A stretch of 64,000 nucleotides of DNA from Lycorma delicatula (lineage: Eukaryota; Arthropoda; Insecta; Hemiptera; Fulgoridae). Within the stretch, counting starts at the first letter, position 1. Every line of letters starts with the position of its first letter. Position numbers and translations under genes: made by a program. The stretch spans positions 104,931,995 through 104,995,994 of the forward strand of contig NC_134455.1 in the NCBI RefSeq assembly GCF_047948215.1, in the 5' to 3' direction. The notes below the pieces were generated by a model, which was given only the letters and a program-made list of their open reading frames with translations, did no database searches and had not been told where the DNA came from. Shown one piece after another: positions 25,346 through 36,712 of this stretch.

Positions 25346-27419
25346 AAATTGATTTATGGTTGATGTATATACTTCTCTGTAATTTTTCTTAGATAAAGAG
25401 GTATAATTTCAATTGGAAATTTAAGAATGTGTACTATGTTTGTGTTTAATAATTAGGGAATTTTGTATTTGTTGTATGGGTAATGTGAATGTATCATATA
25501 AATAAAATAAATAGATCTTACTAAATGCTAAAATCGGTTCAACTTGGTTAAATGCAGAACCCATGCCGAACTCCGTGAATTGTGTACCTCATAGTTATAG
25601 TAAATAACTTCTTATACAGAAAATCACTTAGGGACCATATCGTAATTTGGATGTATGGTCAGCAATAATTAAAAATGCAATTTTATCGTAAATAATTTAA
25701 CCTTTTTAATAACGTGACCCTGTCCTAATCGGACTGGACTTGACTGATATCCTGTATTTGTAGTTCCAGTGCTTATAGTTCTAAATAAGAAGCTACTGTC
25801 TGTGTGATTTATTTTTGAAGAAAATATCTGATTGGACACCACATAACTTCTTTGTATGTCTATTATATTACTTATACACATTTTTACTACACTTCATTTA
25901 AACTTATTTCATTTGAAAGTGATATATGATTTTCCAATTCTTTAATAAAAGAGGACAGCTACACAATTTCTGAAATATTAGTTTTTATTAACAACAAATA
26001 ATTATACAATTATTAATTCAACAATCTTACCTGAAATATTAGGTTAAACTAAAAGTCTCTTGACTACTCTTTAAATATATTGTTTACCAAATAATCAAAT
26101 AATAAAAATTGATTATTCTACACCGTTAGATCAAAATTAATATTTTTAACCAGTATACAGATGCTCGCTAAAAGGAATAGTTTAATTATTATTAACTTTT
26201 TTTTATACGACATAACAGAAATCTAAAATACGTACCAGTAATCTTGTTCATATTACACGAAGTGAAAAACATTTCAACAATCACTTTAAATTGAATAGAA
26301 TTCAAAAATGTATTTTATTTTTCGGTCAAATACGAGAATTAATTAAGCGTAATTATCTCTCGTAATTAAGCAAAATTATCTTTTTAAAAATAAATATAAA
26401 ATTTTTATAAAAATTTGCTAAGAAAATATAAAAATAATACGAATCTAAACTATAATTTTCAATTAATATTAAATAATCAGATATTTCACCAATTATGTTA
26501 AATATACAATATACACATATGTAATAATTCCTATTAAATTACGTATACACATTTTTAAAAGTATACAAAATTTTATTTCACTAATAACTTCTGATTTTTT
26601 TTCATATATTTGTTTATTGCTATTATTGAATAATTATTTATTGTAAAAGTTTATTTACAATCACGGGTTAATAATTATTAATATATCAATTTATCTAATT
26701 TAAGAAAAAAGTTAAATTATAAAAGTTAGATTATATTATATAATTATTTATTTGAGGTGGTTCTGTTTTTTTTTTTTTTTTAATTGAAAGAGTACCGTAA
26801 CTTACAGGAATACAGATATTACTGTGAACTTAAAAAAAAAATTAATTATATCTCTAAATGAGGGCGGTTGTCATAATACGGTTTTTTTCCTTCTGGTCAT
26901 TAAGAATCCCTTTTTGAAATTTTTGTATTTTTCTTTCTATTCCAGAAAAATTTCCATACTTTTACTCTCTTGTCAGCTTTCTTTCGTCCATCTATTCAGG
27001 TTTATACCCTTCTTTTTATTTTTAACTGAAAAATTAGATTTTCAAATCAGTTTCCTAAATTTCTTTCTTTCTTTACGCAGTAAAAGAAGAAAATGTTTAA
27101 TATTTTTAGATTTGTTTCAACCTCTTTAAACCGGTTGGTATTTGGGTATTTATGTAGAGATAAAATATTCGCTTTTGACAACCTTTCGTTTTTCATCCTT
27201 TGTAAATATCCATAAAACTGTAATCTTTTTCCGGATTTAGTCCCCTATGTTTTCATCATATTTGATAACTTTTTTCTGTTTTTTTCTTCACATTTTGTAA
27301 ATTCCATCTTCATATTTTGGTACGTAAATTTTTCTTAATTTTATTTTATAATTTAGTTATTTCTTCTGAAAAAAAACTGCAGACATGCTTCCTCATATAG
27401 TGCTTGTACGTTGATTAAT
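25346..27419. other. AT-rich stretch, no gene seen
   Basis: No supported coding region. The plus-strand frame at 26,824-27,129 has a hydrophobic, S/F/L-rich composition set by T-richness and lacks motifs. Confidence 0.6.
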
Positions 27420-27750
27420 TGGAATTGGAGTGGACTGGAAATGACTCATCGGAACTAGACTAGACTCATTTGAACCAGTTTGGTTTGGACTGGATGGAAA
27501 TATACTGGTTTAGTTTGGACTGGAATGGTCTGTATAGGTCTGAAATGACTGGTTTGGCTTGGTTTCGTTTGAACTAGATTCACTTTGACTGTTCTCGCGT
27601 GAACTAAGCAGGGCAGGACTGGACTGGACTTGATTCGTCAAAATTTTAAACTCTCCCGAACTGGACTAGATTTGTCTGGACTTGATTGGACTGACTTGAA
27701 CAGAATTGATATGAACTAACCTGACCTCGCCCGAACCGAACTGGACATGA
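27420..27750. repeat. degenerate pentanucleotide satellite (TGGAC/TGAAC type)
   Basis: About 330 bp built from diverged 5-mers related to TGGAC, TGAAC and TAGAC. Stretches such as GGACTGGACTGGACTTGAT make the 5-bp period obvious, and period and strand stay constant throughout. Confidence 0.8.
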
Positions 27751-28545
27751 GAAATATTCTGTTCATGTAGTTTCTGAGCTTTGAATAGAAAAATAAATTG
27801 CATGCTGAAAGAAGTTTCTATTGAGATACCTCAAAAAAAGGTATATGTATTCATATATATACATATCTATAGAGTACACGTAAATAAATAATAAAGTTTA
27901 ATAAGCACAAAGTTAATTCTACGAACACTGCTAAAATTTAGAACATAAAAATCACAGAAAATACCAATCATCGTTTTATCAATCACACAAAGAATAACTA
28001 ATCAAACAAATAGCGAAACAAATCAAAGAACTTACAAAAGGAAGTGACGAAATGAGATCAGGAATTTTTACGATGTACAATACCCTAAGGTAGCTGATTC
28101 GCTTAAAATCTTGGAGAACTAACAGATGTAATACATGCACTTTAGGCGCCTAACATCCTGTTATACCAGGAGGTTAACAGCGAGCCAGTTCACATGTTTG
28201 TTCAGTCTCATTTTGTATCATGCACTGAATTGTCTTATAACCTCTCTAACGGTTCACAGTCTCAGACAATCGCATCACGCAGTACGATGGCTTTTGCAAA
28301 CCACGACGTTTCTGTTATATTTCTCAATAGTTTGTTCTGGAATTACTTTAAGGTTCCGGTTTCACTTTTGCATGTCGTACTCCACAGTTGGTTTGGTTGG
28401 ATTCCGTAGGTCGAAATTAGCTTTAGAACCACTGAAACCGATGTTTCAGCGGTGCGGTTTCGATGTGGTTTCAACAATATTTGCTCGTTACATAATGATA
28501 ATAAGGAGTAACAGTATTTGGAAGCCTCCTGAATATTAAAATTGT
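27751..28545. other. unidentified block with an open frame
   Basis: AT-rich to 28,130, then less AT-rich. A 134-codon plus frame (28135-28539) and an overlapping 71-codon one are open, but both lack motifs and look like chance frames in a noncoding repeat. Confidence 0.3.
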
Positions 28546-29912
28546 AGTGGATTCTAAAAAATAAGTAATACTTATATTTTTTTTTGTTTTGGATTTAATT
28601 AATATTGAAATAGCAAATAGAATAAAAGAAAAATAGAATTTGAGTTAGTGAGATAATTTTCTTTTGATTTCATTCATAAAATTCAGCATTTTCTGACTTT
28701 GTAATTACGAGTATTACCAAAAAATTAGCATAAAATAAAAAGAATATTAATTAATTGGATATGAGTACAATTAAAATATCATACCTCTAAACGTTTAGAA
28801 AAATGTCTCAGCTTGCCTTGGAATCTAATCCAAGATGAGTAGATGTGCTGGAGAAATTATATTGAAATTTGATGCAAGTATGAAATCCTTACGCTGTTTG
28901 TGATTAAAATTTTCAAAAGGAAAGCTGTAGATGCTAGCCACTCCACTAAATAGGTCTTAAGGTGGTTTTACGGAGTGAATTTTACGGTAAATAATAGGAT
29001 ACTGCACTCGTATTTTGCAAAGAAATATGCAATTTCTTAAGGAATATATGAAAATCAACATGAATAACGGAGGAGAAACATGGGAATACAGGTAGTATGG
29101 TAATTTAGAAAGTCTAAAAGTGATATTTTACACTTATAAATACAATTTAAATTTGAAACTGAGGACAGTATTGTATGAATTATCATTATTATTGCATCTT
29201 ATAGAAGGTAAAATTAAGTATAAATTAAATTTTTTTAAATTATAATAATAAAATTATTTATTAGAAACATCTAATTTAATGCAATAATTTTAATATTAGC
29301 ATAAAATTACTTGAAATTATTTGGTATATGATTTGAAAAATAAAGCTTTGAACTGTAAAATTAATTTTGCTAACAATTTATAACTTAAATAGTAAACGAA
29401 TAAAATGTATAAGTTAAAAATTTTAAATTATAGAAAATAAAAAAAATTGTAAGAGGTAGATGGATGAAGTTACTTATAGAATTAGGGATAAGTTAACACG
29501 GAAATTGATGGATGGTATAACAGAAAAAAGTTTCAAACTACACGAAATGCAATAAAATTTTCATTACTATTAATTTTACTGTTATAAATTCAATCTTAAA
29601 GTTTTAATTTCACATAAATTAAAGCTAAATGTTGTTTGATTTTAACTATAACATTTGAGAAATCAAAGTTGTTTTATTTATTATTTTTATGAAAATATAT
29701 TTAAACAATTTTTTTTTAAATTTTGTGGTTTGTTTTATTTTTAGACCATTATTAATGAGATTTTATTATTTTCGAACGGAGAAAATTGAAACAGTTCAAA
29801 AATTTATATATGAAATTGAGTGAATATAGAAAATTGATGAGAGATGAAGCGTTAGTGTATAGAGATATTCTTTGTTTAAGTACAGGTAGAATGAATCACT
29901 TCAGAAAATTTC
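28546..29912. other. AT-rich stretch, no gene seen
   Basis: No supported feature. Confidence 0.6.
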
Positions 29913-30115
29913 AGGAAAGTTAGTTCTAGGATTTGAATAGTAGATCGTGAATACCGGTGTTCTTTGGTGGTTGGGTTTCAGTTAACTAAACATCTCATGA
30001 ATGGTCGACCTGAGACTGTACAAGACTACACTTCATTTATATTCATATATATCATCCTCACTCATCTTCTGAAGTAATACCTTACGGAGGTTCCGGAGGC
30101 TAAACAGAAAAAAGA
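29913..30115 (+). mobile_element. tRNA-derived SINE, 5'-truncated copy with full tail
   Basis: Shares GGTCGACCTGA and GAATACCGGTGTTC-like segments with the SINE at 39.1 kb (plus) and, in reverse, with that at 53.8 kb. The tRNA-like head is missing. The 3' tail reads CATCTTCTGAAGTAATACCT then ACGGAGGTTCCGGAGG and ends in an A-rich stretch near 30,110. Confidence 0.7.
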
Positions 30116-30254
30116 GTTCAAAAGGTGAAAGAAAATTGTGAAGTTGGAAAAAGTCTGCAGAGATTAAAATTGAAATAATTTTCAACACAAATAGCAGGAG
30201 AACAGCTATTAAGAACGAGTGATGAATCAGGGCAACATTACAGTAATCCAGAAA

Positions 30255-30410
30255 TTAAGAAGCAATGATTTCTCTAGGCTGGTCATTTGAAGAGAATGAG
30301 AGATGACTGAGTGACAATTAAAGAAGAGGGAGTGATAACTAAGTGGATGAAAAAAGAAATAAAATAAGAATGTTCAAACTAAAGAAAGAAGAGGAAAACC
30401 GATAAATTGT
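30255..30410 (+). pseudogene. possible LINE C-terminal relic
   Basis: Plus-strand fragments AGHLKRMRDD and, in another frame, TKERRGKPIN resemble the W-A-G-H-x-x-R-M...R-R-G-R-P tail of LINE reverse transcriptases. It is short and broken, directly after the SINE tail; a chance match is possible. Confidence 0.3.
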
Positions 30411-31499
30411 GTATTTATATTATTCATGAATATTAGAGAATTAAACCTTCAAGTATAATATGTTTGTAATAATAATTTTGAGAATGGCAAGACAAATAAA
30501 ATACCGTAGCACTTAGGATGTAATTCGATTTTTCTAATCTTTATAAATTTTGCTGCGTTTGTTGGGCAAAATAGAAGAGCTCGCCTATTTCTTGTAAAAA
30601 ACAGGCCTAACCATGAATATCGGATTGTATCGCTATTGATTCTTTTCTCTGCCTCAGAAATATCGAATTCTAACAAAAAAAATATATCTCGGCATGGCAG
30701 ACTTTTATTGAATCAAGTGTCTATATATAGCAAGGGTAGTGCTCACTATCTTAATAATATCTTGATCGAAAGATAATCCGAAAACACCGTTATTATTATA
30801 CAGGCTAACCACAATCTATCTAAAAGAAAGTACAGTTTTCGTACAAAGATTTTTGATATTTATTTTTCACATTCATTCAACTCGTTTATGTCACTGTTTC
30901 TTGCAATGATGCTTTGTTAATATTTTATAATCTCTACTATTTATTTTTGTGATAACAATTATGTCGAAGAAAAAATTACTTGTTTTATTATCTAACACTG
31001 CTATCATTTTTTTCTAAATCAACCCATTCATGCTGATTGAAAACAGTAATTTAACTCACACTCATAAAATTCGAGTTTTTGTTATTTTTCTTTGTTTAAT
31101 TCAACTTATTTTAAACCATTAAGTTCGGAAATAAATTGTTTACAAGTTGTTTTTTCATAGATTTTATGTAATTATTACTCACTTAACAAAGTTATTGTAT
31201 GTCAAACAAAAAACAGGGGTTTCCGTTAGTGTATTGTTTTTACCCAAGATTTCTCGAAAACTACAGCAAATACAATTCTGTGACCTATTTCATTCGATTT
31301 GCAGGTTAAAAACTATAAAAAATCACTTATTTGTTTCCTAAATTAACGTCCTAAAAATTTAAGAACGACCTTATTTTACCAGGATAGCTGAACATTTCAC
31401 TAGCCATAACTCGCAAACGAAGCATGTTTATATGAACGTTTTCCATTATTTTCACCAGTAGAATAGGTTGTGAAAATCCCCGGAGAACTTTGTAATATA

Positions 31500-31500
<1 letters not shown>
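30411..31500. other. AT-rich stretch, no gene seen
   Basis: No supported feature. Confidence 0.6.

Positions 31501-31501
<1 letters not shown>

Positions 31502-31540
<39 letters not shown>
31502..31540. repeat. (TG)n microsatellite
   Basis: About 19 TG units. Confidence 0.95.
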
Positions 31541-31541
<1 letters not shown>

Positions 31542-31559
31542 TGTTACTACATATATGTC

Positions 31560-32335
31560 TAATTTAATATCAGCGGACGAACACAGTATAGCAACTCAGA
31601 TGTAAGTTGGCGCACAGTATATGGACGCGCTGATACAAGCATTAATACCGCCGCGCTGATGACCGCGCAGTTCTCCCACCATAGCGACACTGCGGCCCCA
31701 CAACTCTCAGGCTCCAATAAAAGATCGTGCATAAGAGTGAATTTTCAATTCATTGTCGACCACCATCTGGAGAAGACCAAGAAGAAGATGGAAGAAGAGA
31801 GAATTTCCCTGGCCTGCTCAACGTGGGACCTCCTGGCGGATGCCAACATCCCTGCCGGAGCAGCAGGCTTGGCCGAACCGCCGAGGGAGCTGCTGGACGC
31901 GGACGCTACCTTGCCGCTCCAGCTAGCCGGGCTTCAATCGTCCTGGCCGGCGGACCCAGCAGTAGCCGGCCCAGTGTGGGATAGTTCGAGGAGAACCGCC
32001 TCGGCCGCGCCAGCGAAGGACGACCGACGCCGACCCGACACTGCGGGGCTCTGGGGACCACTGATGCCTCGCTGTAGTGGAGACCCAAATGCCGCTGAGG
32101 GAAAGCCCAGTCTGACTTTCAGTGGACGAGCTGCAACTCCCAGACTTTCCCGGAGATCAGCTTCCGGACCCAACAGCTCTTCTCAGAGCTAACGCAAAAA
32201 ACGGCCCTTTTCAGAGCCATCAAAAGGTTATACAAATGGTTACAAGCCGTCCAAGTCATCGATGACAACATCCCTTTTCAGGCTACTATACGATTAGTAA
32301 GTGCCACGTGCCGTCGAAGCCATTCGGCGAGAGTA
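31560..32335 (+). other. GC-rich block with a 177-codon open frame, identity unknown
   Basis: A GC- and CpG-rich island in AT-rich DNA, bounded by a TG repeat and a TA repeat. A frame opens at 31659 and ends at TAA 32190-32192; a second Met at 31790 (MEEERISLACSTWDLL) follows an AATAAA at about 31,718. The encoded protein is rich in A, P, S and R, with no recognised domain. A different frame across 32,140-32,290 reads FSELTQKTALFRAIKRLYKW, which looks more protein-like than the tail of the first frame, so a frameshift is possible. An AATAAA followed closely by a gag-like start would fit an LTR element fragment, but no pol sequence is present. Confidence 0.3.
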
Positions 32336-32351
32336 TATATGTATATATATA

Positions 32352-33596
32352 TGTTGTAACATGACCGGTATAACAGACCTGAGTAACGGATTCCTGCCAA
32401 TTAAAAAGAAATTAGTAGAAATATAATATTGGGGAGAATCCAGAAAGGGGCTAAAAGAAACCCTTTTAGTAAAACCAATTGGTCCGTTTAACAATTGTCC
32501 TATGTAACACTTCCCGCTGACTCACCTAAACAGATGTTGTTCAATGAAAAGGGGTTACCGGACCAGAGTAGGATTCTCATGGGAAAATGTGAGGGCGGAT
32601 GATCATTCTCACGCTTCGAGTTGGGTCCGGTCCTGCAAGTAAAGCAGATAGGAGTATAAAAACTCCGGGGAACACTAATTGACGGTCAGTGTGCAAGGAT
32701 AGTCTGCGAGAGTGTGCTACGATAGCACTGTGCGAGGATAATTCAGCGAGGAAGTTCTAAGCGACGACTGATTATGCGAGTTTGAAGCGAAAGTATTCTA
32801 CAAGGAGGTCAGTGAAGGAGCGAATTTCTAGTGCGTACACGTTCGACGCGATTAATGTGACGTCACAAGTAATTCCAGTTGGACAGTACATGAAAACAAG
32901 AAATGGTTCGATGAGTTACTGTTAGACTATAACTGAAAGATATAATGCACTAAATTTCATTCATAAATTGTTAGGGTAGTTTTATTTGTGAACAGCAAAG
33001 ATATTTGTAGTAAAAGAACTTTTTTCTTGACGTATCTATTGTACTATTGTTAATGCAAGACTACTGGTTAAAAGTGTTAAGTGCGTTCATGCTAATTAAT
33101 AAATTTTGGCAATGGAACTGAATTCTGGTTTACATTACTTAATTACTGTAAACAAATCCTGGCGATTTCTTTAAATTCTGTTTTGCATTTAATCACTGTT
33201 TATTATTATTATAGTTATAAGTACGGTAATAGTACATGTGAACGATTATTTAATAATTCATATGTACTATTCTTATTAACGTTTATTGTTAATTGAGTAT
33301 GTTAACTTGTCATTGTGTGTATATGTTAACGTTATGTTTACATTTTTTTTTTTTTCAGTGTACGATATACCAAGGCGTATCTGTTTTTAATAGCAAATAA
33401 ATAAATAAATAATTATTATTGTTGTGATTGTGATTACTATGATTAATATTTATTTATTATTGACATTTATTGTTATTGTTGTTATTATTATTATTTATTT
33501 GTCTTGTTTTACTTATGTTCTTAAACTAATAAACTGTAATTGTATAAACATTTTCAATCGTCAATCTCTCAATATCCTTGTCGCAAACACGCGACA
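32352..33596 (+). mobile_element. probable solo LTR (1,245 bp) in a TA repeat
   Basis: Begins TGTTGTAAC and ends GCGACA, so the ends are TGT...ACA. ATATA flanks both sides (32347-32351 and 33597-33601), but the target is a TA repeat, so this duplication is weak evidence. Inside are a TATA box, an arthropod-type TCAGT initiator 33 bp downstream and an AATAAA at 33396-33401, in LTR order (U3, R, U5). No primer-binding site or coding sequence follows, hence a solo LTR. The superfamily is not determined. Confidence 0.5.
32655..32690 (+). promoter_or_regulatory. TATA box plus TCAGT initiator in the LTR
   Basis: TATAAAAA at 32655-32662 lies inside an inverted repeat (GGAGT-ATAAAA-ACTCC). TCAGT follows at 32686-32690 with its A at 32688, the standard spacing for an arthropod core promoter. 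Confidence 0.6.
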
Positions 33597-35826
33597 ATAT
33601 ATATGAGTGGAAGAAACTCACATAATTCCGCACACTTCCAGTCACAAAAATAATCAACCTATCGTTACCAAATATAACTCTGTTCTATATTTTATGATTT
33701 AAACAAGAAATTAGAAATCACTGAGGCGTAGTTCTTCGCAAAATTTACTACTGAGGTGAATGAGGTTATAAATATTTCAATTTGATAGCAAGCTGTATTT
33801 GTCAATGCAACGTGGGTGGGAAACGAATGCTGCTGACAGGCATTCTGTGTTTATCCACTTCAAACCCTTAACCAATAACCTACTCATAATACCAATTCAT
33901 ACTGTATCTGAATTTCAATAATAATAATAGTAATAAATGGCAAATTTTAAACTGATAAACATTCTTTTTTTAATCGAACTGTCATCCTTTTTTAAAATAT
34001 CACATTTCAGTATTCTAGCTGATTCAGTTGTGTAAACGGGCATCCGCGTGCGAATATCTAAATATTAATTTAAAAAAAATAAATGTATTAATAATTATTA
34101 CAAATGCATTACTGCATTACAAAAATTAAAGAATTACTTTAAAAGTATTTTAAAAACCAAAATTTTCGGTGATGATCATAATAGTACATATATTTGAAAA
34201 TTTGATCATATCTAAATTAACGATAATTGGTTAAGGTTATAAACTGCAGCCCTGTTTCCTTTTTTATTGATGATATTATTTTTGTTATAACTGTTATACT
34301 TATATTATCTGCGGCCACACGTCATTAACAACTCTGTTTATCGTGAAAAATTTGGAATATGATTAATAATTATTCAGAAACAATTATATTTTATCTTTCA
34401 TGTGCGTGGTTAGAAAACCTATAATAATCATAAGTAGTTTTAATAATACTGAGTAATACAGCTGTATCAGTTTTACTTTATTAGCTTATGCTGTGGGTTC
34501 ACTTTAAAATTATTAAATTCGTGATAAATTTTACCAAAGGAGATACACAGTGAATTGTTAAAAAATAAAAACCAATAATAATAGCCAAGAAATTTGGCAA
34601 GTGAAAGTATTTAATTGAGATTTATAACAAAACGTTTATATTCTAAACTTAAAACTAGAGTGTAACAGTAATGTAAATAAGAAATATATCCTGGAATTTA
34701 GAAATAAAACTGAGAGCAAATTCATCTTACTAGGTGATCGCTCTTGTTAAAACTAATGATTTATAATGTAGTGATTTTATTTTGCATTTTTTTAATATTT
34801 TATCTCAATACAGATATAGATATTTACTTAAGCAGAACTTATTTAAAAAGGAATCTAAATAGAAGATTTACAAAAAAATTTCGAGGTTCTTCTCATTGGT
34901 GAGTTTTACCACAAGTTACTTGTAATTATGTTTATGGGTTTTTTCTTCTGAGAATAGAAATTCTGATAAAGTTATATTTTTTTGTTACCGCAGGGAAAAG
35001 TTAATTGTTATCATATAGCAGATAGGGCACGAGGAAATAAGTCTATAGAAGATATAAAGTATTTTCAGGAGAGGGAAAACTCTGCATTATCGCCACATAA
35101 ACATTTGGTCTACTGCACCACTTTAACGCTGCCCAGGCTCTTCAGCTGATGTAGCCTTGATGAGTGTGCTTACCACATATACGATACGGTATATTCATAT
35201 CAATATTATAGAAACAGAAATTTACGTAAAATATGTTTATATAACCCTCTGCTTGTATAAGATTATTAACCATATGTTTTTATAATTTTTTGTTTTTGTT
35301 TTACTGAACACAAAAGGAAAAAGAAAATACATTTTTAAAGAAGTCAAAATTACATACAATTCTATAGGATTTTAAGGAGTCCTGATGAATAAACACATAG
35401 AAAAGGTTTTTGGTTGATATAACTTAATAAAGAATATATACGAGTATAAAGTTACAGGAACCAAACAAAAATAAAAAATGAGTAAGGTTCAATTGTTCTT
35501 AATTCGGAAACTATAGAGTTAAAAATATAAACAGATATTTTACAAAAATTAAAATATACAATCACTTTCTTTAGTAAATAAGTATGTATGTACAATTTAT
35601 CTAACGAAGGAAGAAATATCATTGAGAGGTGCGAAATCATGCCAATTATCAGTTTAACTAATTAGTTTTATTTTTCAAATTTTTTTTAACATCGCCTTGA
35701 AACGTGTCGAGGGGTATACATAAATTACTGATATAAGAGAAGAGTAGGATAAAGCAGGTTGCTATCTAACACATGTTTTCAGAAAAACTGGATTACATAC
35801 ATCTGCTTCATTCCTCTCACGTACCT
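33597..35826. other. AT-rich stretch, no gene seen
   Basis: No supported feature. The block near 35,030-35,180 is less AT-rich but unidentified. Confidence 0.6.
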
Positions 35827-35950
35827 TTTTTTTTCTTAAATCTCTGGGACCACCGTTAGGTATTACTTCAGAGGATGAGATGAATGACAATTTTTATAGC
35901 GTGTGAAAATGCAATGTCTGACCGGGATTCGAAACCGAAAATTCGTATTT
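35827..35950 (-). mobile_element. second SINE type: B-box head remnant with shared tail
   Basis: On the minus strand, GGTTTCGAATCCCGGTC matches a tRNA B box. After about 50 bases comes CATCCTCTGAAGTAATACCT, ACGGTGGTCCCAGAG and a short A-rich end (T-run near 35,830). The tail matches the SINE at 29.9 kb, but the head is different. Confidence 0.65.
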
Positions 35951-36159
35951 AGTTAGTTTTACACAAAGAATTTTTCTCTTGGAAGAGAATATACATATCT
36001 TTTTTCGGCCTTACTTCTTGTAATAATTAGTGAACAATACCGATTTTAAAATATTCAACAGTAATTGTATAATATTGTGGATAATATGAAACAGACTTAT
36101 GTCTGCTGGTTTAGTAAGTATCCACTGTTTGATATAACGAGCCAATACGTTTTCGTAAC

Positions 36160-36640
36160 TTTTGAGTAGTAATAGTGGGGCTTCTTCCACTTCTTTTACC
36201 AGAGCGTCTTTTACAGATTTTTGTAGTATTCTCTTACAATTTTTCCTAGAATACTTAAAAAAAAATCATTCTTGCAGTTTTTATCCCTTTTCAATTTGTT
36301 GTAACTCATCATTCTCTCCATTGCAGCATTCAAGGAATCGTCCATTTTACCACAGACAAACAACCGCTCATGGTCCATTGCCACAAACAACCCATTTAAT
36401 TACTTTCAATCAAAAAATGGCCATTAATGTCATTAAGTTAATTTGCCAAGAGGTAAGTGTTGTGAAAAATGTAAATTAGTACAAAGTAAATCCTGAAATG
36501 AACCTCATCAATCTTTTATTTGAAAATCCTAGGGAAAATGGCATAGAAAAGAGCCAGCCTACCTGTCTGGAATCAAAAAGGTTTTTAACTAAAATGAAGA
36601 TTGGAACAAATATTTAAAAATAACAAATTTGGATCAGTTT
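36160..36640 (+). other. open segment with exon-like splice signals
   Basis: A pyrimidine tract and CAG end at 36326, and GAG|GTAAGT follows at 36453, bounding a 126-bp segment that is open in one frame (HSRNRPFYHRQTTAHGP...). The same frame stays open past the donor except for one TAG near 36,476, on to about 36,615 (MNLINLLFENPRENGIEK). The region could be a host exon or a decayed coding relic; no family was recognised. Confidence 0.25.
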
Positions 36641-36712
36641 ACTGAACCTCTAACATCACCACTCATGGATGTTACATTCTTATCGCGAAACTTTTTATCA
36701 CAGAGGAACATA

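Noticed and set aside
28135..28539. 134-codon plus-strand frame
   Set aside because: No recognisable domain and overlaps another open frame; treated as chance.
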